Assembly (NCBI GenBank): GCA_046086225.1
Contig: JBJSXF010000165.1
Location: forward strand, 1 to 9,220
DNA: 9,220 nt
Reading direction: 5' to 3'
Source of the DNA: JBJSXF01 sp046086225
GTDB lineage: Bacteria > Actinomycetota > Acidimicrobiia > IMCC26256 > PALSA-610
A program made the position numbers and the translations under genes. How positions within the stretch are numbered: the stretch's first letter is position 1; every line of letters starts with the position of its first letter. Shown here piece after piece: positions 1 through 5,896 of this stretch. A model generated the notes under the pieces. It was not told the DNA's origin. It did no database searches and worked only from the letters and a program-made list of their open reading frames with translations.

Positions 1-2
1 TG

Positions 3-1133
3 GTCGACGCCGGTCGTGTGATCGACGACGGCGCCGGCCTGTCGGTGACGGCAGCCGACGATGGCACCCTCACCGTCACCCATGGCGAACGGACCTTCGT
101 CGGCCTCGGAGCAGTCGAGGACCGCGGCGACCGCGGCGACACCTACGACTTCGCACCGGTCGCCGATGACCCCGGCGCGACCCTGCTCGACACCCGGGTC
201 GAGCGGCGCCTCCATCCGTCGGGAATCGCACGGCTGCTCGTCACCCGCCGCTTCGCCGTCCCCGAATCACTCGACCCGAGCGGCGAGCACCGGGCACCCG
301 GGGAAGTGACGCTCACGCTCACGATGGAAGCGCGCGTCGCACTCGGACTCGGCCGGGTCGACCTGCTCGTCACCGCCGACAACCCTGCCCGCGACCACCG
401 TCTGCGGCTCTGCTTCCCGACCGGAGCCCCGACCGAGCGGTTCCGAGCGGCCACGACCTTCGGGGTCGCCGAACGATCGAACGCGCCCGTGGCGCACCAC
501 GGCTGGTGGCACGATCCGCCGACGACGTTCCCGCACCAGGGGTGGATCGCCGCGAACGGCCTCACCGTCGCCGCACCCGGGCTGCCCGAGGCCGAGGTCA
601 CCGACGACGGCACCATTGCGATCACCCTGCTGCGCGCGGTTGGGTGGCTGAGCCGCAGCGAGATGCCCGGGCGACCGATCGCCGCCGGCCCGGCGCTCGC
701 CACGCCCGACGCCCAGTGCCCCGCCGGGGTCACCGCCGCATTCACGATCCGCGTCGACGATCCCGCACTCGTCGACTCGCCCGGCCCGTCCGCGGCACTC
801 GCCCTCGGCGACGAGCTCGGCCTCCGCGCGGTGCCTGCCGGCGATGCACCCGTCCTCGCCGAGGGTCACTCCCTCGTTCGGATCACGTCCGAGCCGGTGG
901 TGCTCTCGACCCTGAAGCCGGCCGAGGACGGCAACGGCCTGATCCTGCGCCTCCTCAACCCGACGCCAGAGGCGGTCGAGCCCGAGGTGACCCTCGACTT
1001 CCCGTTCACCGAGGTCGGCTCGGTTCGGCTCGACGAGGAGCCCGACGAGGCGGCGCTCGCGCATTTCGGACCGACGGTTCGACTGCCGGTCGGCCCGCAC
1101 GCGCTGCGTTCGCTGCGCATTCGGATCGACTGA
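3..1133 (+). CDS. GH38-type alpha-mannosidase, C-terminal part (5' end outside window)
   Basis: This is the C-terminal part of a glycoside hydrolase family 38 enzyme, which removes alpha-mannosyl residues from glycans or glycosides. The frame is open to the left edge (codons run from base 3), so the GTG at 18 is probably internal and the catalytic N-terminal barrel with its Asp nucleophile lies outside the window. About 376 codons are visible, corresponding to the GH38 beta-sandwich. Counting from base 18, family-typical stretches are DRGDTYDFAP near residues 38-47, TFPHQGW near 170-176, then GLPEAEV, and TLLRAVGWLSR near 203-213 followed by a GPALATPDAQ segment. In the family these surround the sugar site and pack against the catalytic domain. 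The stop is TGA at 1131-1133, and the next gene starts 44 bases later with its own likely promoter. The family assignment is firm; the substrate and the completeness of the gene cannot be judged. Confidence 0.85.
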   Translation, partial: VDAGRVIDDGAGLSVTAADDGTLTVTHGERTFVGLGAVEDRGDRGDTYDFAPVADDPGATLLDTRVERRLHPSGIARLLVTRRFAVPESLDPSGEHRAPGEVTLTLTMEARVALGLGRVDLLVTADNPARDHRLRLCFPTGAPTERFRAATTFGVAERSNAPVAHHGWWHDPPTTFPHQGWIAANGLTVAAPGLPEAEVTDDGTIAITLLRAVGWLSRSEMPGRPIAAGPALATPDAQCPAGVTAAFTIRVDDPALVDSPGPSAALALGDELGLRAVPAGDAPVLAEGHSLVRITSEPVVLSTLKPAEDGNGLILRLLNPTPEAVEPEVTLDFPFTEVGSVRLDEEPDEAALAHFGPTVRLPVGPHALRSLRIRID

Positions 1134-1164
1134 CCGCACGCCGACGGCTGCGGGCCGCACCCGG

Positions 1165-1170
1165 TACCGT
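1165..1170 (+). promoter_or_regulatory. Putative -10 element (TACCGT), leaderless start of the DUF2855 gene
   Basis: TACCGT fits the actinobacterial TANNNT -10 pattern and ends 7 bases before the GTG at 1178. This would place the transcription start at or next to the start codon. No Shine-Dalgarno precedes this GTG and no convincing -35 is seen. The same geometry recurs at three other genes in the window, which is the main support. Confidence 0.45.
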
Positions 1171-1177
1171 CGGCGGC

Positions 1178-2251
1178 GTGGACCTGCACGTGAACCGCGC
1201 CGACCTCGCCGAGGTCGCACTCGTCAAAACCCCGCCCGCACCGCTGGACGACGGCCAGGTGCGGCTGCGGATCGACGAGTTCGGCCTGAGCGCGAACAAC
1301 ATCACCTACGCCGCCCTCGGTGACGCCATGCGCTACTGGGCTGCCTTCCCGGCCCCCGAGGGCTGGGGCCGGGTGCCGGTGTGGGGCTTCGCCGAGGTCA
1401 CCGAATCGCGCCACCCGGCCGTCGCCGTCGGCACCCGGGTCTTCGGCTTCCTGCCGATGTCCGAGCAGCTCGTCGTCACCGCCGGGAAGGCGAGCGAGCA
1501 CGGCTTCACCGACGTGGCCGAGCACCGCCGAGCCCTCGCCGGCGCCTACAACCGCTACCAGGTCGTCACCTCCGCCCCGGACGATGCCGCCGGCGACGGA
1601 CAACGCATGCTCTTGTTCCCGCTCTTCATGACCTCGTTCCTCGTCGATGACTTCCTCGCCGACAACCACTTCTTCGGTGCCGACACGCTCGTGATCTCCA
1701 GCGCGTCCTCGAAGACCGCGCTCGGGGTGGCGTGGTGTGCGCACCGGCGGGCCGGCATCCGGGTCATCGGGCTCACCGCTCCGGCCAACCTCGATTTCGT
1801 CACCGCTCGCGGTGTCTACGACGACGTGCTCGCCTACGGTGCCGAAGCCGAGCTGCCCACCGGCCCGACCGTGTACGTCGATGTGTCGGGGTCGGCCGCA
1901 GTGCGCAACGCCGTGCACCACCGGGCCGGTGACGCGCTCGCGCACGACATGGTGCTGGGTGCCACGCATCTCGGCGACCTCGGGCGGGCCGACGCCGACC
2001 TCCCCGGAGCGAAACCCGCCTTCTTCTTCGCGCCGAGCCAGATCGCCAAGCGCACCGAGGAATGGGGGCCGGGCGGGCTCGACGGGAAGATCGCCGAGGC
2101 GTGGACCGCGTTCTCGGCCTGGGCCGGCGCGGCGATCACCTTGCGCCGAGCCACCGGGGCCGCCGCCGTCGAGGCCGCCTACCGCGAGTTGCTCGAGAAC
2201 CGGTCGGATCCGACCGTCGGGCACATCCTGTCCCTCCAGCCGACCCGCTGA
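1178..2251 (+). CDS. DUF2855 family protein (MDR-like, function unknown)
   Basis: A 357-residue protein of the DUF2855 family, which is distantly related to the medium-chain dehydrogenase/reductase (quinone oxidoreductase-like) fold. No substrate or reaction is established for it. Visible family traits are an N-terminal GroES-like half (DGQVRLRIDEFGLSANNITYA around residues 26-45), WGFAEV at 69-74, FGFLPMSEQLVV at 89-100, and a nucleotide-binding-like segment LVISSASSKTALGVAW at 171-186. This is followed by a second beta-alpha region with TVYVDVSGSAAVRNAV at 231-246. The start is taken as GTG 1178 because recognisable homology begins there and a TANNNT element lies just upstream. The open frame runs further upstream only as a shadow inside the mannosidase gene. 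The DUF1330-like gene follows after 26 bases, so the two are probably cotranscribed. The family call is firm; an oxidoreductase role is inference. Confidence 0.85.
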   Translation: MDLHVNRADLAEVALVKTPPAPLDDGQVRLRIDEFGLSANNITYAALGDAMRYWAAFPAPEGWGRVPVWGFAEVTESRHPAVAVGTRVFGFLPMSEQLVVTAGKASEHGFTDVAEHRRALAGAYNRYQVVTSAPDDAAGDGQRMLLFPLFMTSFLVDDFLADNHFFGADTLVISSASSKTALGVAWCAHRRAGIRVIGLTAPANLDFVTARGVYDDVLAYGAEAELPTGPTVYVDVSGSAAVRNAVHHRAGDALAHDMVLGATHLGDLGRADADLPGAKPAFFFAPSQIAKRTEEWGPGGLDGKIAEAWTAFSAWAGAAITLRRATGAAAVEAAYRELLENRSDPTVGHILSLQPTR

Positions 2252-2277
2252 ACCCCACCCACCGAAGGGAATCAACC

Positions 2278-2976
2278 GTGAGCGACCGACACCGAGGTCC
2301 GAAGTACGGCACCATCGACCGCGACTACGCGATCCGGCTCGCCACCACTCCGCCGGAGGACGATGGTCCGATCTGGATGCTCAACCTCATGCGCTACCGC
2401 GAGGTCGCCGAGTACCGGGACGGTCGGGAGAGCGGAATCAGTGGGCAGGAGGCCGACGACGCCTACGCCCCCACCGACGTGCTGCGCGACATCGGTGCCG
2501 AGGTGGCGTTTTTCGCCGACGTCGTCGAGCAGGTACGCGGTGAGGAGCCGGCCTGGCACCGGGTCGCGGTCGTGCGCTATCCGACTCGCAAGTCGTTCAT
2601 CGACATGCAGACCCGCAACGACTTCCAGGAGAAGCACGAGCACAAGGAAGCGGGCATGGAGCGCACCATCGTCATGGGCACGCGGCCGCTCGCCGATCCC
2701 GTGACCGTCGATCTCGCGTCCCGCACCGCCGACGACGTCGTGGTGCTCCGGGTGCAGCGCCGTACCGACTACACACCGACTGCGGCCGGGTCATTCGCGA
2801 TAGAGGGCACGATCGTCGGCGACGGCCGCACCTGGGACCACGCCCACTACGAACGCTTCCCGAGCCACGCCGCGGCCACCACGGCCCTCGCGGCCGAAGC
2901 CGAAGACCCCGCGATCGCCGATGCCTACGTGCTCGTCGTGCGGCCGCGGATCGACCGCATCCACCCCGGCCGCTAA
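2278..2976 (+). CDS. DUF1330-like protein with two ferredoxin-like halves (dimeric alpha/beta barrel type)
   Basis: A 232-residue soluble protein. The N-terminal two thirds resembles DUF1330 and related dimeric alpha/beta-barrel proteins: a first strand with WMLNLMRYREVAEY (residues 33-46), a helix with a variable acidic loop, then AVVRYPTRKSFIDM (97-110), and the HKEAGMERTIVM end segment (122-133). Residues about 153-225 (VVVLRVQRRTDY to AYVLVVRPRI) look like a second, degenerate ferredoxin-like unit, so the chain may be a fused double domain. The GTG at 2278 is chosen because a good Shine-Dalgarno (GAAGGGA, 2264-2270) sits 7 bases before it. The open frame upstream of it is a shadow inside the DUF2855 gene. 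It follows that gene by 26 bases and is probably translated from the same mRNA. Dimeric alpha/beta-barrel proteins include small-molecule monooxygenases and isomerases, but no catalytic residue can be assigned here. Confidence 0.8.
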   Translation: MSDRHRGPKYGTIDRDYAIRLATTPPEDDGPIWMLNLMRYREVAEYRDGRESGISGQEADDAYAPTDVLRDIGAEVAFFADVVEQVRGEEPAWHRVAVVRYPTRKSFIDMQTRNDFQEKHEHKEAGMERTIVMGTRPLADPVTVDLASRTADDVVVLRVQRRTDYTPTAAGSFAIEGTIVGDGRTWDHAHYERFPSHAAATTALAAEAEDPAIADAYVLVVRPRIDRIHPGR

Positions 2977-3000
2977 CGATCCGGCGCCCCGGCGGCGGGT

Positions 3001-3023
3001 CCGGGAGCCCGGGAGCCCGGGAG
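3001..3023 (+). repeat. Short 8-bp tandem repeat between convergent genes
   Basis: The unit CCGGGAGC occurs twice and then as a 7-base partial copy, immediately before the 3' end of the methyltransferase gene (stop side at 3025). It lies in the 48-base gap between two convergent genes. It contains CCCGGG palindromes, but no clean stem-loop followed by a T-run was found, so I do not call it a terminator. Confidence 0.6.
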
Positions 3024-3024
3024 A

Positions 3025-3978
3025 TCAGTTCACCTCACTCCGCGCCGCGGTCACGTTGCGGGCGATTTCGTCGAGGTGGGTCTCCCAGGTGCCGCAGCAC
3101 CCGCCCCACACGTCGAGGTGCGGGAACCGGCGCGCGAGGTCGCCCATGAGCCGACCGAGCTCGACCGGATCGCCCTGCTCGAGGTGCCCGATTGAGCAGA
3201 GCGCCACCTTGTCCATCATCGCCGCGTTGGGCCGGAGGCACCGCACCCGCTCGAACCATGCGCCCGGTTCGATCGCGGGCAGGAACTCGAACGGGTGCGA
3301 GCAGTTGATGCCGTAGAAGGCGGGACGTTCGGCTCCGGTCTCGGCGTCGATCGCGGTGATCGCTTCGCGCAGGCGCGGTCCCGTGTGGAGCCGGCTCGTG
3401 CTGTCGAGCGTGAACGAGATCGAAGCGGGCAGCCCGTGACGAGCCGCGGCACGAGCCACGCCCACCGCCTCGGGCACGTTGTTGAAGGTCATCGCCTCGA
3501 CGAGATCGACCTCGGCTCGGGCCAGCGTTGCGATCTGCACGCTGTGGTACTCCTCGGCTTCGTCGGCCGTGATCTCGTGGTCGGCGCCGTAGGCGTCGCC
3601 TCGGGGGCCGACGATGCCGACGACCATGATCGACGGAACTTGCGTCGCGTACGGCTTCGCCACGTCGCGCAGGAAGTCGATCGCCCGGAACTGCATCTCG
3701 GCGAGCGCGTCGGGTGAGTAGCCGACGAGGCCGGCCCAGTCGGGGCTCGCCCGGTAGTCGAGACCACCCATGAGCGCACCGAACCCGTGCCGCGCCGCCG
3801 TGTCGAGGTAACGCTCGTACATGCCGCGCAACTCGGCCACGGCCCGCGGATCATCGAGCAGCGGGAACATCGCGAACTCGGGCAGCTCGAAGCCGAACTT
3901 GTACATCAGCTCGGTCTCCTGCCCGCCTTCGGTCAGGTAGTTCACTCCCAGCTGCTGCGGCGGGAACGCTGCGGTCAC
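3025..3978 (-). CDS. Homocysteine S-methyltransferase family protein
   Basis: A 317-residue enzyme of the zinc-dependent homocysteine S-methyltransferase (Pfam S-methyl_trans) family, which transfers a methyl group from a donor such as S-methylmethionine to a thiol such as homocysteine. The zinc ligands are present: Cys226 in GINCSHP (223-229) and Cys294-Cys295 in GGCCGT (292-297). Other family segments are GPRGDAYG (124-131), where the enzyme normally binds substrate, and the VDLVEAMTFNN strand (157-167). The N-terminal LTEGGQETELM (15-25) replaces the usual DGG-TEL motif and is followed by an atypical FGFELPEFAMFPLL stretch. Substrate and methyl donor may therefore differ from MmuM or BhmT. 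The GTG start at 3978 has a strong Shine-Dalgarno (GGGGAGAGGG, complement of 3981-3990). It lies 51 bases downstream of the Rid-family gene on the same strand, so the two likely form an operon. A cobalamin domain is absent, so this is not a full MetH. Confidence 0.85.
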   Translation of the reverse strand: MTAAFPPQQLGVNYLTEGGQETELMYKFGFELPEFAMFPLLDDPRAVAELRGMYERYLDTAARHGFGALMGGLDYRASPDWAGLVGYSPDALAEMQFRAIDFLRDVAKPYATQVPSIMVVGIVGPRGDAYGADHEITADEAEEYHSVQIATLARAEVDLVEAMTFNNVPEAVGVARAAARHGLPASISFTLDSTSRLHTGPRLREAITAIDAETGAERPAFYGINCSHPFEFLPAIEPGAWFERVRCLRPNAAMMDKVALCSIGHLEQGDPVELGRLMGDLARRFPHLDVWGGCCGTWETHLDEIARNVTAARSEVN

Positions 3979-4029
3979 GGCCCTCTCCCCGGTATTCGTC
4001 GTTTCGGTCCGTTGCTCCCGAGATCGGCC

Positions 4030-4416
4030 TCAGGCGATGACGGCCTCGGCCTCGATCTCGACCTTCCAGCGGGGATCGAGCAGAGCCTGGACGACCACGA
4101 GCGTCGCCGCCGGCCGGATGTCGCCGAACACCGCTCCGTGCGCCCGACCGACAGCATCCGCATCGGCCGCGTCGGCGAGGAACATCCGGGTTCGCACCAC
4201 GTGCTCGGGTCCGGCACCCGCTTCGGCGAGGGCGGCCAGGATGATCTCGAGGGACCGTGCCGCCTGCACCTCGGGGTCGGGATCGCACGAGCCGTCGGGC
4301 CACACCGGTGCGGTCCCCGAGACGACGACCCGGTCACCGACCCGCACCGCCCGGCTGAAGCCGATGGTCGGCTCGTAAGGAGAGCCCGAAGAGACGTTGC
4401 GACGCTCGCTGCTCAC
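4030..4416 (-). CDS. Rid/YjgF (RidA-like) family protein lacking the canonical catalytic Arg
   Basis: A 128-residue Rid (YjgF/YER057c/UK114) protein, a small trimeric fold whose RidA members hydrolyse reactive enamine/imine intermediates of amino-acid metabolism. Typical features are GDRVVVSGTAPV (27-38), the helix ARSLEIILAALAEAG (53-67), VVRTRMFLAD (73-82), and the terminal strand KVEIEAEAV (118-126). In RidA the segment after the last helix reads P-A-R-S/T, with Arg as the key deaminase residue. Here it reads RPAAT (101-105), with Ala104 at that position. This suggests one of the Rid subgroups (Rid4-7) without demonstrated imine deaminase activity. The start is set at GTG 4416: it gives the usual family length and has a -10-like GAGACT 6 bases upstream. 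The open frame continues upstream, but that extension has no family character and overlaps the divergent hydrolase. The gene precedes the methyltransferase gene by 51 bases. Confidence 0.85.
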   Translation of the reverse strand: MSSERRNVSSGSPYEPTIGFSRAVRVGDRVVVSGTAPVWPDGSCDPDPEVQAARSLEIILAALAEAGAGPEHVVRTRMFLADAADADAVGRAHGAVFGDIRPAATLVVVQALLDPRWKVEIEAEAVIA

Positions 4417-4422
4417 GGCCGC

Positions 4423-4428
4423 AGTCTC
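4423..4428 (-). promoter_or_regulatory. Possible -10 element (GAGACT) for the Rid/methyltransferase operon
   Basis: On the - strand GAGACT keeps the A at position 2 and the T at position 6 of TANNNT and ends 6 bases before GTG 4416. This matches the leaderless geometry of other genes here. The first T is missing, so the call is weak. It shares a 91-base divergent spacer with the promoter of the glycoside hydrolase gene. Confidence 0.3.
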
Positions 4429-4495
4429 GCAGATCGCCCCGAGGGCAGTTGGCGCCGCGACCGGATCGGCGACGCGGGCCCGATCCCAAGCCGCG

Positions 4496-4501
4496 TACGC
4501 T
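4496..4501 (+). promoter_or_regulatory. Putative -10 element (TACGCT) for the glycoside hydrolase gene
   Basis: TACGCT matches TANNNT and ends 6 bases before the GTG at 4508. There is no Shine-Dalgarno before that GTG, so a leaderless transcript is likely. The element supports GTG 4508 as the start rather than the earlier ATG at 4397, which overlaps the divergent Rid gene. No clear -35 is seen. Confidence 0.45.
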
Positions 4502-4507
4502 CGTTCG

Positions 4508-5694
4508 GTGTCCGAGGGCCGTCCGTTCCCCGACTTCGCCTGGGCGATCGGCGAGGAGGGCTCCGACCCGATCGTGATGCGACGGGGTGAGCGCTTCCGC
4601 CAGGACCAGTTCGCTGCGTCCGGACACGACACGGCGATGGAGCAGGACCTCGCCGCAATCGCTGAACTCGGGGCGAACGTGGTCCGTTACGGCACGCCGT
4701 GGCGCCTCGCCGAGCCCGAGCCCGGCGTCTACGACTGGTCACGCTGGGATCGTGCGCTCGCTGCGTGCGCCGCGGTCGGGCTCGAGCCCGTCATCGAGTT
4801 CCTCCACTTCGGACTCCCCGATCACCTCCCGGGTTTCGTCGGCCGAGAGTGGATCGGGCCGTTCGTCCGGTACGTCGAGGCATTCCTCGCCCGCTACCCG
4901 GAACCGTGCTGGTTCACGCCGATCAACGAGCCCGGGATCACAGCCCGGTTCTCGGCCCGCTTCGGGTTGTGGAACGACATGCTCACAACGGAGGCCGCGC
5001 ACGCTCGGGCGCTCGCCAACGTCGTCGAGGCGAACCTCGAGGCCCTGGCGCGCATCCGCGCCGATCGCGACGGCTGGTGGATCGGGTCGGAAGGCTTCGA
5101 CGTGCCGGCGACGCCGATGACTCACCGACGTCGAACGCAACGATCGAGCACCAGAGAGCGCTCGGATGGCTGGTGTGGGACCTCCACTTCGGCCGCGATC
5201 CGGGTCGGCCCGAGTACCTCGATGGTGTCGCACCCACCCAGCTCGACCGCATCCGGGAACTCGCGGTCCGCGACCAACTCGTCGCCGGGCTCGACATCTA
5301 CCCGGTCTCGGTCAGTCCCGTCGGCGGGAGCCGGCCCGACTGGACCCCGGGCGACCTCGTCGGCCTCGCTGTCGCCGAGATCGAACGGTGGCACGACCGC
5401 TACGACCTGCCGTTCTGGATCGCCGAGACCTCGAACCTCACGCTGCCGGTCAATCAGCAGGTTCCCTGGCTCGACCACTTCGCCGCGGGCCTAGCCGACC
5501 TGCGCGCCGGCGGCCGACCGGCCCGCGGTCTGTGCTGGTACAGCCGTGGCGACCAGTTCGACTGGCAGACCGCCCTCGTCGAACCGACCGGTGCGGTCAC
5601 CGAGGTCGGGCTGTTCGACGCCGACCGCAACGCCCGACCGGTTGCCGCGAGATTCCGGCAACTGGCGACGGACGGCCCACCCGAACCGACCTGA
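4508..5694 (+). pseudogene. Clan GH-A (family 1-like) glycoside hydrolase, frameshifted
   Basis: A beta-glucosidase/beta-galactosidase-like TIM-barrel hydrolase of about 395 residues, broken by a one-base shift. From GTG 4508 the first frame encodes FPDFAWAIG, then ANVVRYGTPWRLAEPEPGVY and the acid/base motif WFTPINEPG with Glu141 (codon 4928-4930). It runs to about residue 202 and then loses homology. The remainder continues in the -1 frame (NATIEHQRALGWLVWDLHFG) and contains the likely nucleophile in FWIAETSN (Glu codon 5425-5427), then GLCWYSRGDQFDWQTAL and a normal C-terminus with stop at 5692-5694. Both catalytic glutamates survive. Restoring one base at about 5115 (a G between CCG and ATGAC) would join the halves smoothly. 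No slippery heptamer is seen, so programmed frameshifting is unlikely. It is either a recent pseudogene or a sequencing/assembly error. Without the missing base, the first frame runs on out of phase to 5494. Confidence 0.8.
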
Positions 5695-5697
5695 GCG

Positions 5698-5770
5698 TGG
5701 GCCGCCCGGGACTCGAACCCGGAACCTGCGGATTAAAAGTCCGTCGCGCTGCCGGTTGCGCCAGCGGCCC
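5698..5770 (-). tRNA. tRNA-Lys (anticodon UUU)
   Basis: A 73-base cloverleaf on the - strand. The acceptor stem GGGCCGC (5770-5764) pairs perfectly with GCGGCCC (5705-5699), and the discriminator A is at 5698. The T arm is CCGGG-TTCGAGT-CCCGG. The anticodon loop reads CTTTTAA, giving anticodon TTT, which reads AAA/AAG lysine codons. No CCA is encoded; it would be added post-transcriptionally. The 3' end lies only three bases from the stop of the oppositely oriented hydrolase gene, so any 3' trailer is antisense to that gene. An open frame across this region on the + strand is an artefact of translating the tRNA. Confidence 0.96.
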
Positions 5771-5812
5771 CCGTCGGCGCACCGCACCGGTGGCGGGCGA
5801 TCCGACCCCGAC

Positions 5813-5818
5813 AGGCTA
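5813..5818 (-). promoter_or_regulatory. Possible -10 element (TAGCCT) upstream of tRNA-Lys
   Basis: On the - strand TAGCCT fits TANNNT and lies 42 bases upstream of the mature tRNA 5' end. That would give a leader of roughly 35 bases to be removed by RNase P. No good -35 hexamer is visible at 16-18 bases, so this is tentative. Confidence 0.25.
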
Positions 5819-5845
5819 CGGGCGGGCGCGAGTCGACGCCGGGGA

Positions 5846-5872
5846 GTGCGCCGATAGCGCCGGTAGCGACGG
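5846..5872 (+). repeat. Three imperfect 9-bp direct repeats upstream of ald
   Basis: Three consecutive 9-base units (AGTGCGCCG, ATAGCGCCG, GTAGCGACG) sit 25-51 bases before the ald start. The second and third share seven of nine bases, and all share a GCGNCG core. The 9-base spacing is not an exact helical turn. They could be regulator-binding repeats or chance similarity in GC-rich sequence. In mycobacteria ald is controlled by the Lrp/AsnC-type AldR, but no such regulator gene lies in this window. Confidence 0.35.
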
Positions 5873-5896
5873 CACTGTGACCGCACGGGGGCGACA

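Noticed and set aside
866..2275. 469-codon open frame on the - strand opposite the DUF2855 gene
   Set aside because: No recognisable domain and biased composition; the + strand carries the DUF2855 protein with intact motifs.
3001..3023. CRISPR-like or satellite array
   Set aside because: Fewer than three full 8-base units, with no spacers and no cas genes.
2977..3024. Terminator between the convergent genes
   Set aside because: GC-rich with CCCGGG palindromes, but I could not draw a convincing stem-loop with a T-tract on either strand.
4397..4507. N-terminal extension of the glycoside hydrolase from ATG 4397
   Set aside because: It would overlap the divergent Rid gene and has no family character; GTG 4508 has a -10 element correctly placed upstream.
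5100..5150. Programmed -1 frameshifting in the glycoside hydrolase
   Set aside because: No X-XXY-YYZ slippery heptamer and no obvious downstream structure; a single-base indel explains the data more simply.
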